DNA of 64,000 nucleotides from JBDSZL01 sp039925145 (GTDB lineage: Bacteria; Acidobacteriota; Vicinamibacteria; Vicinamibacterales; SCN-69-37). The notes under the pieces are model-generated. The model did no database searches and was not told where the DNA came from. It saw only the letters and a list, made by a program, of their open reading frames with translations. The stretch lies in assembly GCA_039925145.1 (NCBI GenBank), contig JBDSZL010000071.1, positions 47,425 through 111,424 on the forward strand. Reading direction: 5' to 3'. Positions 1-8,370 of the stretch are shown here, piece by piece. The first letter of the stretch is position 1. Each line of letters starts with the position of its first letter. A program made the translations under genes and the position numbers.

Positions 1-180
1 ATGAGTCTGGTTACCGGCTGCAGGTAGCTGATGTTCTTAGACGTATACAGACACCGAAACGACTGCGTTGACCGCACAAAAAAACAAATTTGTTCACGGG
101 GGCCTTCAAGACCCTCGCGAGAGGTTATCGCCGCGGGCGGCGGCCTGTGCGCCACCCGGGTTCTGGTCCACAATGGCGGC

Positions 181-1002
181 GTGGATTCGACTCTCCCTAT
201 CGGCGTGTTCGACTCGGGTGTCGGCGGCCTCACAGTGCTCCGCGCCCTGCGCGAGTCCCTGCCGCACGAGTCGGCGATTTATCTCGGTGACACGGCACGT
301 CTGCCCTACGGCACGAAGAGCGAAGCCTCGGTCATCCGCTACGCGACGCAGGCGACCGAGCATCTCGTCGGACGCGGCATCAAACTCCTCGTCATCGCCT
401 GCAACACGGCCTCGGCCGTGTCGCTCGATCCCATCCGTCAGCGCTTCGCGCCACTGCCCGTCGTCGGCGTCGTCGAGCCCGGCGCAGAGGCGGCGGTCGC
501 GGCGAGCCGGCATCAGCGACACCTGGTGCTCGCCACCGAGTCGACGGTGAAGCGCCATGCGTATGCCCGCGCCATCCGCACCCTGGCACCGGATGCAGTC
601 GTCGAGGAGATTGCATGTTCCCTGCTCGTCGCGCTGGCCGAAGAGGGATGGACGGAGGGCAGCATTGCAGAGTCCATCGCGCGTGAGTACGTGTCGGCGG
701 TGTTCACGCGGCCTCCGGCGGCCCAGCCGGAAACAGTCGTTCTGGGATGCACGCACTTTCCGTTGTTGGCGAGCGTGATTCGCCGGGTGGTGGGCCCGGC
801 GCCGGCCTTGGTCGATTCGGCGAGCACGACGGCCGCCTATGTGGCGGGCCTGCTGGGCAGGTCAGGCCTGCTCAACACGAAACCGGGACCGGGAGACCTC
901 CGGCTGCTCGCCACGGATGGCGCGGATCGTTTCGCGGCCGTCGGCGCGCGGTTTCTCCGAGAGCCCATGACGGCAGGCGACGTCGAGATCGTCGACCTGT
1001 AG
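181..1002 (+). CDS. murI: Glutamate racemase
   Basis: Interconverts L- and D-glutamate in the cytoplasm to supply D-Glu for peptidoglycan. The N-terminal DSGVGG motif (residues 11-16) and the two catalytic cysteines, C74 in the ACNTAS motif and C190 in the GCTHFPLL motif, are all visible, as expected for the cofactor-independent Asp/Glu racemase family. The reading frame is open upstream to base 31, but the first 50 codons do not look like this family. I chose the GTG at 181, which gives 273 residues, close to the usual 260-290. No strong ribosome binding site precedes it. It stands alone, with a minus-strand gene ending 67 bases downstream. Confidence 0.95.
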   Translation: MDSTLPIGVFDSGVGGLTVLRALRESLPHESAIYLGDTARLPYGTKSEASVIRYATQATEHLVGRGIKLLVIACNTASAVSLDPIRQRFAPLPVVGVVEPGAEAAVAASRHQRHLVLATESTVKRHAYARAIRTLAPDAVVEEIACSLLVALAEEGWTEGSIAESIAREYVSAVFTRPPAAQPETVVLGCTHFPLLASVIRRVVGPAPALVDSASTTAAYVAGLLGRSGLLNTKPGPGDLRLLATDGADRFAAVGARFLREPMTAGDVEIVDL

Positions 1003-1069
1003 AGCGGGCGACACTGACATCAGGACGGGACCCGGTACGAGCGGGCTGCGTCTCGGCCAACCCCGTCCG

Positions 1070-1915
1070 CTACCTCACCCGGCCCTCGGCCTGAAACCGG
1101 CGGTAGTTCGAATACCACGTCTCACTCGTGATTACTTCGTCGCCTCGAGGTCGCTTGGCGACGTAGCGTTCCTCGAACAACGTGGGGACCCACAGCTCCA
1201 CTCCCCCGTGCCACTCGAAGCTGGTCGTCAGCTCCGCTGTCGTCGCCCCATCACGCACGAGAATGCGGGTGCGATGCACGCGGCCGCTCAGCGGCTCGAT
1301 GGTGACTTCGCCCGTTGAGAACACCGACTTTCCGCCGGTGCCTTTGACGAGTGTGGGCCTATCTCGCTCCTCGAACGCGAGCGTCACGGCCGTCTCGTCG
1401 GGCTCATGCTGATTCACTGCCACGCGGCTGAACTTGAACCGCGACACGTGCGTGCGGCCCAATACCAGCAAGGCAATTGTCGGCTCGTTGAAGTTGCGGA
1501 CGACGTTGCCGAGATTGTAGCGGGCGTTGTGGCGAAGTAACTGCTCGGCAACGGCGCGAACCGGGCTCTCGCGGAGCAGGGCGGGCAGGTCGTCGCGCTC
1601 GACGACCACCTGCCCATCGACGTCCTTGACGTCGCGAACGGACAGCCACATCCGTTCGGCTATCAGGTAGGTGAGGAACAGCTCGCCGTGCGTCTTGCGG
1701 CTCGAGATCTCCGCACCTGGCCCGTGGGCGTTCTGCTCGGTAGACTCGTCGGCAACGACGAACTTGAAATCCTGCTGATAGGACTCGACGTACGCGGACG
1801 CCCTGGCGACGAGGTCCTTGACTGCCAGATCGCGCGCCGACTTCTGCACGGTCCCCAGGGCGTGAACGCCCGAGACGATGAGCATGATGGCAATCAGCGC
1901 GAGCAGGGGCCGCAT
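1070..1915 (-). CDS. Secreted protein of unknown function
   Basis: A 281-residue protein with a hydrophobic N-terminus (residues about 4-20) that reads as a signal peptide or membrane anchor. The rest is a soluble, beta-rich domain with many charged residues and no catalytic motif I recognise. A central stretch (about residues 85-130) mentions no cysteine pair or zinc motif. Similar exported proteins of this length are common as hypothetical proteins in acidobacterial genomes; this is recollection, not a search result. It ends close to murI on the opposite strand (convergent). The cupin gene upstream ends 60 bases before its start on the same strand. Function not assigned. Confidence 0.75.
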   Translation of the reverse strand: MRPLLALIAIMLIVSGVHALGTVQKSARDLAVKDLVARASAYVESYQQDFKFVVADESTEQNAHGPGAEISSRKTHGELFLTYLIAERMWLSVRDVKDVDGQVVVERDDLPALLRESPVRAVAEQLLRHNARYNLGNVVRNFNEPTIALLVLGRTHVSRFKFSRVAVNQHEPDETAVTLAFEERDRPTLVKGTGGKSVFSTGEVTIEPLSGRVHRTRILVRDGATTAELTTSFEWHGGVELWVPTLFEERYVAKRPRGDEVITSETWYSNYRRFQAEGRVR

Positions 1916-1975
1916 CGATCTACGGTAGCGCAGCCTGGCGAGGCAACGTTCACCAGCGCAGGTGCCTTCGGCGGA

Positions 1976-2344
1976 CTAGGGCGTCTCGTCCCGATGCACG
2001 GTGTCCATCGAGAACGCTGGGAGGCAGACTGCCACGTACTCAGCGCCACCCGGCTCAGGGCTGCTGTAGCGCACCCACTCACCCGGCGTTGCAACGACGG
2101 CTTGTCCGGCGCGCACGTCGAGAACGCCCTGTTCGTGTTCGACCCGAAGCATGCCGCGCAGCACGAGCGTGATTTCCTCAAAGGCGGGCCGCTGTCCCGG
2201 CTCTACCCACCCCTCGGGTGAGACCATTTTCGCCACGCTGACGGCACCATGGCCGGAGTTCACGCGCCCCGCGTATTCTTCGATCCGCTTCGGCTTGTTT
2301 CCAGCGGCTGGCATCACTGTGGGCTGCGCTATGAGAGTCGGCAT
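1976..2344 (-). CDS. Small cupin-domain protein
   Basis: A 122-residue single-domain protein that reads as a cupin (RmlC-like beta barrel): an EEITLVLRGMLRVEHE segment (residues about 56-71), then VLDVRAGQAVVATPGEWVRYSSPE (cupin motif region). The usual metal-binding histidines of cupin motif 1 are largely missing, so ligand binding without a metal is possible. The start is the ATG at 2344; a longer open frame upstream overlaps another gene and is not protein-like. The membrane-protein gene upstream ends only 11 bases before this start, so the two are likely cotranscribed. Ligand unknown. Confidence 0.75.
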   Translation of the reverse strand: MPTLIAQPTVMPAAGNKPKRIEEYAGRVNSGHGAVSVAKMVSPEGWVEPGQRPAFEEITLVLRGMLRVEHEQGVLDVRAGQAVVATPGEWVRYSSPEPGGAEYVAVCLPAFSMDTVHRDETP

Positions 2345-2355
2345 GGTTCTCGACT

Positions 2356-2721
2356 TTACTCCACACGCCTGCGGCCTCGCAGCAGCAGGTGATACACGGC
2401 GGCGGCATAGAGCGCGTACCCCAGGACGACAGGCCATCGGTACGACGGGAAGACGCTGCTCGGCGAAAGCCGCGCGCCAAGCTCGAGAACCCGGAGCGCC
2501 GCCGATGCGACGAGCGCCACCTGGCCAAGCGGGTACCCGAGCGGCCGCCGCTCGGCGAGCATGACACCCGCACTGCCCTGCAGAATTGCCACGCACGCGC
2601 GCGCGGAAATCATCGCAATCACGACGCGGCTGTGGCCAGCGAGCATCGGCAGCAACTGGCCGCACCACGTCGCGGCAAGCATTGCTTCGGCAATCAGGAG
2701 AGCGCCAAGCGCACGCCGCAC
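2356..2721 (-). CDS. Small integral membrane protein
   Basis: A 121-residue protein with about four hydrophobic segments (roughly residues 3-20, 33-52, 62-80 and 95-115) and a basic C-terminus (RGRRR). No recognised motif. It sits 11 bases upstream of the cupin gene on the same strand and probably shares its transcript. It diverges from the M16 peptidase gene, so the 243 bases between them (2722-2964) should contain both promoters; I could not pick convincing -35/-10 pairs there. The function is unknown. It could be a small membrane partner of the cupin protein, but only gene order supports this. Confidence 0.65.
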   Translation of the reverse strand: MRRALGALLIAEAMLAATWCGQLLPMLAGHSRVVIAMISARACVAILQGSAGVMLAERRPLGYPLGQVALVASAALRVLELGARLSPSSVFPSYRWPVVLGYALYAAAVYHLLLRGRRRVE

Positions 2722-2964
2722 TCAGGCACGATACACGAGGACGCGATCGTCCTCAGGGGCAGTGGCGGCTGCCGCTCGAAGCGCGAGTCGTCACGACCAC
2801 AGCCTCAGTCGCATCCCGTTGTACGGTAATTCCCAAGTGTTTCAGGCGATCACCTTGCGTGGAAGCGAACCGGCCCCGATAATTCTAGGGTCCTCCCGGC
2901 CCACGATGTGTGAGGCGACGGTGGACGCGTGAGCGCATCGGTCGCGCTCGGGAGAGACCAACAG

Positions 2965-5808
2965 ATGACCCGTCGCCTCAGCCTTCAGCTCGCGTTCATT
3001 GCGGGTGCCCTCGGGCTTGCGGCATCGCTCGCCGGCGCTCCTCGGCAGCCGGCCCAGGTGGCTCGGGACAAAGGGCCGCTCGCAGCCACGATTCCGACCG
3101 ACCCGCAGATCACGACCGGACGGTTTGCGAACGGCCTGCGTTATTACATCCGGCGAAACACACGGCCGCAGAACCGAGCCGAGTTGAGGCTGGTCGTCAA
3201 TGCCGGCTCCGTGCTCGAGGAGGATGACCAGCAGGGGCTGGCCCACTTCGTCGAGCACATGGCATTCAACGGCACGACGCATTTCCCAAAGATGGCCATC
3301 GTTTCCTTCATGGAGTCGATCGGCATGCGCTTCGGCCCCAGCGTGAACGCCTTCACCAGCTTCGATGAGACGGTCTACATGCTGCAGATCCCGACCGAGC
3401 GCGCGGAGGTCATCGACAAGGCGCTGCTCGTGCTCGAGGATTGGGCGCACAACGTGTCGTTCGGGACCGAGGAGATCAACAAGGAGCGGGGCGTCATCAC
3501 CGAGGAGTGGCGGCTGCGGCGGGGCGCGGCGGCCAGGGTGCAGGACAAACAGCTCCCAATGATCCTGCAGAACTCGCGTTACGCGGGCCGCATTCCCATC
3601 GGCAAGATGGAGATCGTCCAGAACTTCAACCCGGATCGGCTGCGGCAGTTCTACAAGGACTGGTATCGCCCAGACCTCATGGCGGTCATTGCGGTGGGAG
3701 ACTTCAACCCGGCCGACGTGCAGGCCCTGGTGACGAAACACTTCGGCGCGATAGCCCCGTCGGCCACTCCGAAGAAGCGACCGACGTTCGCTGTGCCGGG
3801 TCACCCCGGCACCACCTTCGCGATTGCCACCGACAAAGAGGTGCCGACCACGCAGGTCAGCGTGTACAACATGACGCCGGCGCGCGACCAGTCGACCATC
3901 GGATCCTATCGGCAGCAGCAGATCGTCGACGGGCTCTTCTCGAGTATGCTGAACGCCCGCTTCGCCGAAATCGCCGAGAAGCCCAACGCGCCGTTCCTCG
4001 CCGCCCATGCCTCGCGAGGTCAAATCGTGCGTACCGCCGAGGCGGCTACCCTTGGCGCCGTCGTGAAGGAGGACGGCATCGAGAAAGGGCTGGAGTCAAT
4101 TTTTGCCGAAGCCCAGCGGGTGGCCCAGTTCGGCTTTACAGCCACCGAGCTCGACCGCCAGAAGGTCAGCTCCCTTCGCCGCCTCGAACGCGCGATCACC
4201 GAGAAGGACAATCAGCAGTCTGCCGACCTGGCAGCCGAGTACAGCCGAAATTACCTGAACGGCGAGCCAATCCCGGGCATCGTGTACGAGAACGCGCTCT
4301 ACCAGCGCTTCATGCCGGGAATTACCCTCGCCGAGATCAACCAGCTCGCCAAGACGTGGTGGCCCGATCGCAACCGCGTCGTGGCGGTGACGGCCCCCGA
4401 TAAGCCGGGTGTCGTCATTCCCACAGAGGCGCGCCTGTCCGCGGCGATGACGCGGGCGGGCGGCCCAGGTCTGAAGGCCTACGAGGATGCCGGCGGCGGA
4501 CGGGCGCTGCTCGAGTCGGTGCCCACACCCGGACGGGTCGTCAGCACCAACGTCCGCACGCCATTTGGCATCACGGAGTGGAAGCTGTCCAACGGCGCGA
4601 CGATCGTCCTCAAGCCCACGACGTTCAGACAGGACGAGATCATGTTCCGGGCGTTCAGTCCCGGCGGCACCTCGCTCGCGAGCGACCGCGACTTCATCGC
4701 CGCGATCACGGCGGCGCAGGTCGTGAGCGCTGGCGGTCTCGGCCAGATGAGCTCGAACGAGCTGGGGAAAGCGCTCACCGGCAAGCTCGCCAGCGTGCGT
4801 CCGTCGATCGGCGCGCTCGACGAAGGGGTGGCCGGCACAGGGTCGATGAAAGACGCCGAGACGCTCTTTCAGATGATCTATCTGACGTTCACGCAGCCGC
4901 GTGTCGATCCGGAGATCTTCAAGGTCATTCTCGATCAGACCCGGACGGCACTGGCCAACCAGTCTGCACGCCCGGAGTACGCATTCGGTCTGGCACTCGG
5001 CTCCGCCCTGTCGCAGGATCATCCCCGGGCCCGTCCGATGACGCTCGACCTGGTGAATGAGATGGATCTGGCCAAATCGGTTGCCTTCTACAAGGACCGG
5101 TTCGCCGACGCGAGCGACTTCACATTCGTATTCGTCGGCAGCTTCGATCCCGCGAAGCTGCAGCCACTGGTGGAGCAGTACATCGGTTCGCTGCCGGCGC
5201 TGCATCGGCAGGAGTCCTGGAAGGATGTCGGCATCCGCTACCCGCACACGGTCGTCGAGCGACGGGTCGAGAAGGGCATCGAGCCGAAGAGTCAGACGGC
5301 CACCGTGTTCACGGGGACGTTCCAGTACGATCAATCTCACCGCACGGCGATCCGGGCGATGGCGATGGCGCTCGAAACCCGCCTCCGCGGTGCTCTGCGC
5401 GAAGAGCTCGGTGGCACGTATTCGGTGAGCGTCTCGGCGGGCTACTCCAAGATTCCCACGCCGGAGTACAGCGTCTCGATCAACTTTGGCGCCGACCCGA
5501 CCAGGCTCAATGCGCTGGCGGCGCGGGTGTCGACTGAGATCGAGCGTCTCAAGACATCGGGCGTGACCGAGCAGGAGTTGAGTGACGTGCGCGAGGCCCT
5601 GCTCAGGGAATACGAGGCAGGCACCAAGTCGAACAGCTACCTGATGAGTAACATTGCAGGCCGGTATCAGCTCGGCGAGAGTCTCGAGAGCTTCTTTACG
5701 CTCGACGCCAGCTATCGGTCGCTCACGGCCGCAACGATTCAGGACGCGGCCCGCACGTACTTGAATCCCCAGTCGGTGGTTCGCGTGACCCTGGTTCCAG
5801 AGAAGTAA
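2965..5808 (+). CDS. Secreted M16 (pitrilysin-family) zinc metalloprotease
   Basis: A 947-residue exported protease with both M16 halves in one chain. Residues 1-26 form a signal peptide. The inverted zinc motif HFVEH is at 94-98, with the downstream glutamate in the NKERGVITEE segment (E174 is the likely third ligand). The C-terminal half (about 510-947) keeps the M16 fold, including an R-Y-like LREELGGTYSVSV segment, but has no zinc motif, as is usual for the inactive half. An upstream GTG at 2929 is in frame, but the ATG at 2965 is preceded by GGAGAG eight bases away and starts directly with the signal peptide, so I prefer it. It probably degrades oligopeptides in the periplasm. Confidence 0.93.
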   Translation: MTRRLSLQLAFIAGALGLAASLAGAPRQPAQVARDKGPLAATIPTDPQITTGRFANGLRYYIRRNTRPQNRAELRLVVNAGSVLEEDDQQGLAHFVEHMAFNGTTHFPKMAIVSFMESIGMRFGPSVNAFTSFDETVYMLQIPTERAEVIDKALLVLEDWAHNVSFGTEEINKERGVITEEWRLRRGAAARVQDKQLPMILQNSRYAGRIPIGKMEIVQNFNPDRLRQFYKDWYRPDLMAVIAVGDFNPADVQALVTKHFGAIAPSATPKKRPTFAVPGHPGTTFAIATDKEVPTTQVSVYNMTPARDQSTIGSYRQQQIVDGLFSSMLNARFAEIAEKPNAPFLAAHASRGQIVRTAEAATLGAVVKEDGIEKGLESIFAEAQRVAQFGFTATELDRQKVSSLRRLERAITEKDNQQSADLAAEYSRNYLNGEPIPGIVYENALYQRFMPGITLAEINQLAKTWWPDRNRVVAVTAPDKPGVVIPTEARLSAAMTRAGGPGLKAYEDAGGGRALLESVPTPGRVVSTNVRTPFGITEWKLSNGATIVLKPTTFRQDEIMFRAFSPGGTSLASDRDFIAAITAAQVVSAGGLGQMSSNELGKALTGKLASVRPSIGALDEGVAGTGSMKDAETLFQMIYLTFTQPRVDPEIFKVILDQTRTALANQSARPEYAFGLALGSALSQDHPRARPMTLDLVNEMDLAKSVAFYKDRFADASDFTFVFVGSFDPAKLQPLVEQYIGSLPALHRQESWKDVGIRYPHTVVERRVEKGIEPKSQTATVFTGTFQYDQSHRTAIRAMAMALETRLRGALREELGGTYSVSVSAGYSKIPTPEYSVSINFGADPTRLNALAARVSTEIERLKTSGVTEQELSDVREALLREYEAGTKSNSYLMSNIAGRYQLGESLESFFTLDASYRSLTAATIQDAARTYLNPQSVVRVTLVPEK

Positions 5809-5866
5809 GACTCGTCACCCTGGCATCCCGGCAGTCGACACGGGCACTGCGGGTAGTCGGCGAGAG

Positions 5867-6673
5867 TCAGCCGTACGTCGCAACGAAGACGTCGTGCGCG
5901 GTTTTGACGACCAGCGCGAGCACCACGCCGATGAAGACCGGCCGCATCAGCCTGGCGCCGCCGCGCAGGGCGAGGCGCGATCCCACCTGCGCCCCGGCCA
6001 CGTTGAATACGGCCATCCCGAGACCAAGCGGCCAGAGCACGTGCCCGTGCCAGCCAAACCAGAGGACCGCGGCCAGGTTGGTGGCCACGTTCAGGACGCG
6101 TGCGGAGGCGGCCGCGTTCACCAGGTCGTAACCGAACAATCGGACGAATAGGACCATGAAGAAGCTGCCGGTTCCCGGTCCGAAAAAGCCGTCGTACAGG
6201 CTGATCGCTGCCACAAGGAGCGCCGCGAGCGCGTAGTGCGGTCGCTGCATCGTGCGTGGCGCGTGCACATGACCGAAGTCTCTGCGGCCGACTGTGCTCA
6301 GCAGGACCGCCAGGAGCAGCAGCGGAACCAGGGGCCGGAACAGATCGGGAGGCACCCGCGTCGCGAGCACGGCGCCGCCGAGTGAGGCGGCGAGCGCGAT
6401 GGGAGCCACGACCCCCAGCACGCGCCACGGAATCACGACCGATCGGGCGAACCGCGCGACGGCGCTTGCCGTGCCCACGATCGACGCGCACTTGTTGGTG
6501 CCGAGCAGGTCCGCGGGGAGCCGACCCGGATAGGCGGCAAAGAGCGCTGGCAGCTGGATGAGTCCGCCGCCGCCAACCATGGCATCCACGCATCCGGCGA
6601 GAGCGGCCGCGCCGAGAATCAGAAGGAAACCGATCACGCGATCATGGGCGTCTGCTTGCGGCGAGCCCTGCAA
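5867..6673 (-). CDS. TauE/SafE (TSUP) family membrane permease, YfcA-like
   Basis: A 268-residue protein with about eight hydrophobic segments. It has the typical N-terminal glycine-rich signature DAMVGGGGLIQLP (residues about 29-41) and its repeat in the second half (YDGFFGPGTGSF, about 160-171), as in TSUP family sulfite/organosulfonate/anion exporters. The inferred start is a TTG at 6673 with GGAGA about six bases upstream; an internal GTG at 6637 is an alternative. The gene is convergent with the M16 protease. A second, unrelated-looking TSUP permease lies at 59731. The substrate cannot be read from sequence. Confidence 0.88.
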   Translation of the reverse strand: MQGSPQADAHDRVIGFLLILGAAALAGCVDAMVGGGGLIQLPALFAAYPGRLPADLLGTNKCASIVGTASAVARFARSVVIPWRVLGVVAPIALAASLGGAVLATRVPPDLFRPLVPLLLLAVLLSTVGRRDFGHVHAPRTMQRPHYALAALLVAAISLYDGFFGPGTGSFFMVLFVRLFGYDLVNAAASARVLNVATNLAAVLWFGWHGHVLWPLGLGMAVFNVAGAQVGSRLALRGGARLMRPVFIGVVLALVVKTAHDVFVATYG

Positions 6674-6779
6674 GCGCGTCTCCGGTCAGGCGATAGACCG
6701 TCCAATTCAAGCAGCACCGGGATATCGGAGGCGACGGCCGGGTCGATCCGGATCACCACAGGCACGGCACACCCCCGAC

Positions 6780-8300
6780 TTAGGCCGGGCCATCCATGTC
6801 GGTGACGAGCGGCTGGGATCGATCGCTTTCGATCTCATCCCAGATGAGCACGCTGTGTGTCTCTTTCAATAGCAGCGCGCCGATGACGAACGTGGCGCTC
6901 GCTACGCCGATTGGGTAATACAGACCGGCGTAGATATCCCCGGTCTGCGCCACAATCGAGAGCCCGATGAGCGGCAGCAGCCCGCCGAACACACCGTTGC
7001 CGATGTGATAGGGCAGCGACAGTGCCGTGTAGCGGATCTTGGCCGGGAACGCCTCGACCAGGTAGGCGGCGATGGGCCCGTAGACCATCGTGACGAACAC
7101 GAGCTGGACGAACACCAGGAGGATGAGCTTCCACGCCACCGGATTGCTGGCCAGGCTTGCAATCCCCGCGTAAGGCAGCACCTCGAGCGCTGGGGTCAGC
7201 ACGCCGTTGACGAGCCGCAACGGAGTCAGGCTGAGCCCACCGGTCACGGGATTACGCTGCGACTGAGCCGTCACCACTTCCGATCCCGCCACGTGCTGCA
7301 TGGCGTGGTAGATCGGCAGGTACGACACGGCTGCAATGAGGCAGCCTGCGAGGATGATGCGCTTACGGCCGATCCGGTCGGACAGCGCCCCGAAGACGAC
7401 AAAGAGCGGCATGCCGAGCAGCAGCGCGGTCGCCACGATGTAGTTGGCCGAGGTCGCGTTTACTTTGAGTATCGTCTGCAAATAGAACAGGGCGTAGAAC
7501 TGCCCGGTGTACCAGACGACCCCCTGGCCCGCCGTGGCTCCGAAGAGCGAGATCAGCACGCGCTTGAGGTTGACCCACTCCGTGAACGCCTCCTTCAGCG
7601 GCCGCGCCGACGTCATGCCAGTTGCCTTGATGTGCGTGAAGATGGGCGACTCCTTCATGCGCAGGCGGATATAGAGCGAGATGCCGACCAGGAAGATGGA
7701 GATCAGAAACGGCAGCCGCCAGCCCCAGGCCCGAAACGCCTCGACACTCATCAGGTTCTGAACGATGAGGATCACCGCCAGAGAGATGAACAGGCCAAGC
7801 GTGGCCGTGATCTGAATAAAGCTCGTGTAGAACCCACGTTTCCCGTCGGGCACGTGCTCGGCGACGTAGACCGCGGCGCCCCCGTACTCGCCCCCGAGCG
7901 CCAGTCCCTGCAGCACACGCACGAGCAGCAGGACGAGCGGCGCGGCGACGCCGATGGTTGCGTAGGTCGGGAGCAGGCCGATGGCGGCCGTGGCACCGCC
8001 CATGATCAGGAGCGTCACCAGGAAGGCGTACTTGCGCCCCACCAGGTCGCCGATGCGGCCGAAGAACAATGCCCCGAACGGCCGTACGACGAACCCGACC
8101 GCAAACGTCGAGAGGTAGGCAATGAGCGCGAGCGTGTCGTTGCCGCGCGGGTAGAACAGCGGCGAGATGACGGTGGCAAGGCTGCCGAAGATATAGAAGT
8201 CGTACCACTCGATCATGGTCCCCACGGCCGATGCCGCGATGACCTGCCAGATCTTGTAGTCGGCCGCTCCTGCGGCGGCCGTCGGCCTCACCTGATTCAC
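6780..8300 (-). CDS. MFS transporter, metabolite:H+ symporter (MHS) family
   Basis: A 506-residue, 12-helix proton-coupled carrier. The N-terminal TMIEWYDFYIFG motif and the loop 2-3 motif FGRIGDLVGRKYAF are diagnostic of the MHS family (ProP, KgtP, ShiA and relatives). An extra segment around residues 330-370 carries the QSQRNPVTGGLSL stretch, an insertion seen in several MHS members. The open frame extends further upstream into the PEPCK gene, but the GTG at 8300 has AGGAG five bases upstream and begins just before the first helix. It follows the PEPCK gene by 70 bases on the same strand. A carboxylate substrate would fit that neighbour, but this is inference only. Confidence 0.92.
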   Translation of the reverse strand: MNQVRPTAAAGAADYKIWQVIAASAVGTMIEWYDFYIFGSLATVISPLFYPRGNDTLALIAYLSTFAVGFVVRPFGALFFGRIGDLVGRKYAFLVTLLIMGGATAAIGLLPTYATIGVAAPLVLLLVRVLQGLALGGEYGGAAVYVAEHVPDGKRGFYTSFIQITATLGLFISLAVILIVQNLMSVEAFRAWGWRLPFLISIFLVGISLYIRLRMKESPIFTHIKATGMTSARPLKEAFTEWVNLKRVLISLFGATAGQGVVWYTGQFYALFYLQTILKVNATSANYIVATALLLGMPLFVVFGALSDRIGRKRIILAGCLIAAVSYLPIYHAMQHVAGSEVVTAQSQRNPVTGGLSLTPLRLVNGVLTPALEVLPYAGIASLASNPVAWKLILLVFVQLVFVTMVYGPIAAYLVEAFPAKIRYTALSLPYHIGNGVFGGLLPLIGLSIVAQTGDIYAGLYYPIGVASATFVIGALLLKETHSVLIWDEIESDRSQPLVTDMDGPA

Positions 8301-8370
8301 GGGTGCTCCTCGATGACGTGGACGAGGAGTATATACGGGCGCCCGGCCTGACTCCTGATCTGGACCCTCG

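Noticed and set aside
2842..4023. Long minus-strand frame opposite the M16 protease, and similar long antisense frames opposite pckG, the S9 peptidase and the topoisomerase genes.
   Set aside because: They are rich in Arg, His and Glu in the pattern of antisense shadows and show no domain; the sense frames are clear genes.
5827..5853. Imperfect hairpin between the convergent M16 protease and TSUP permease genes.
   Set aside because: One arm lacks a base and no T run follows on either strand, so a terminator is not supported.
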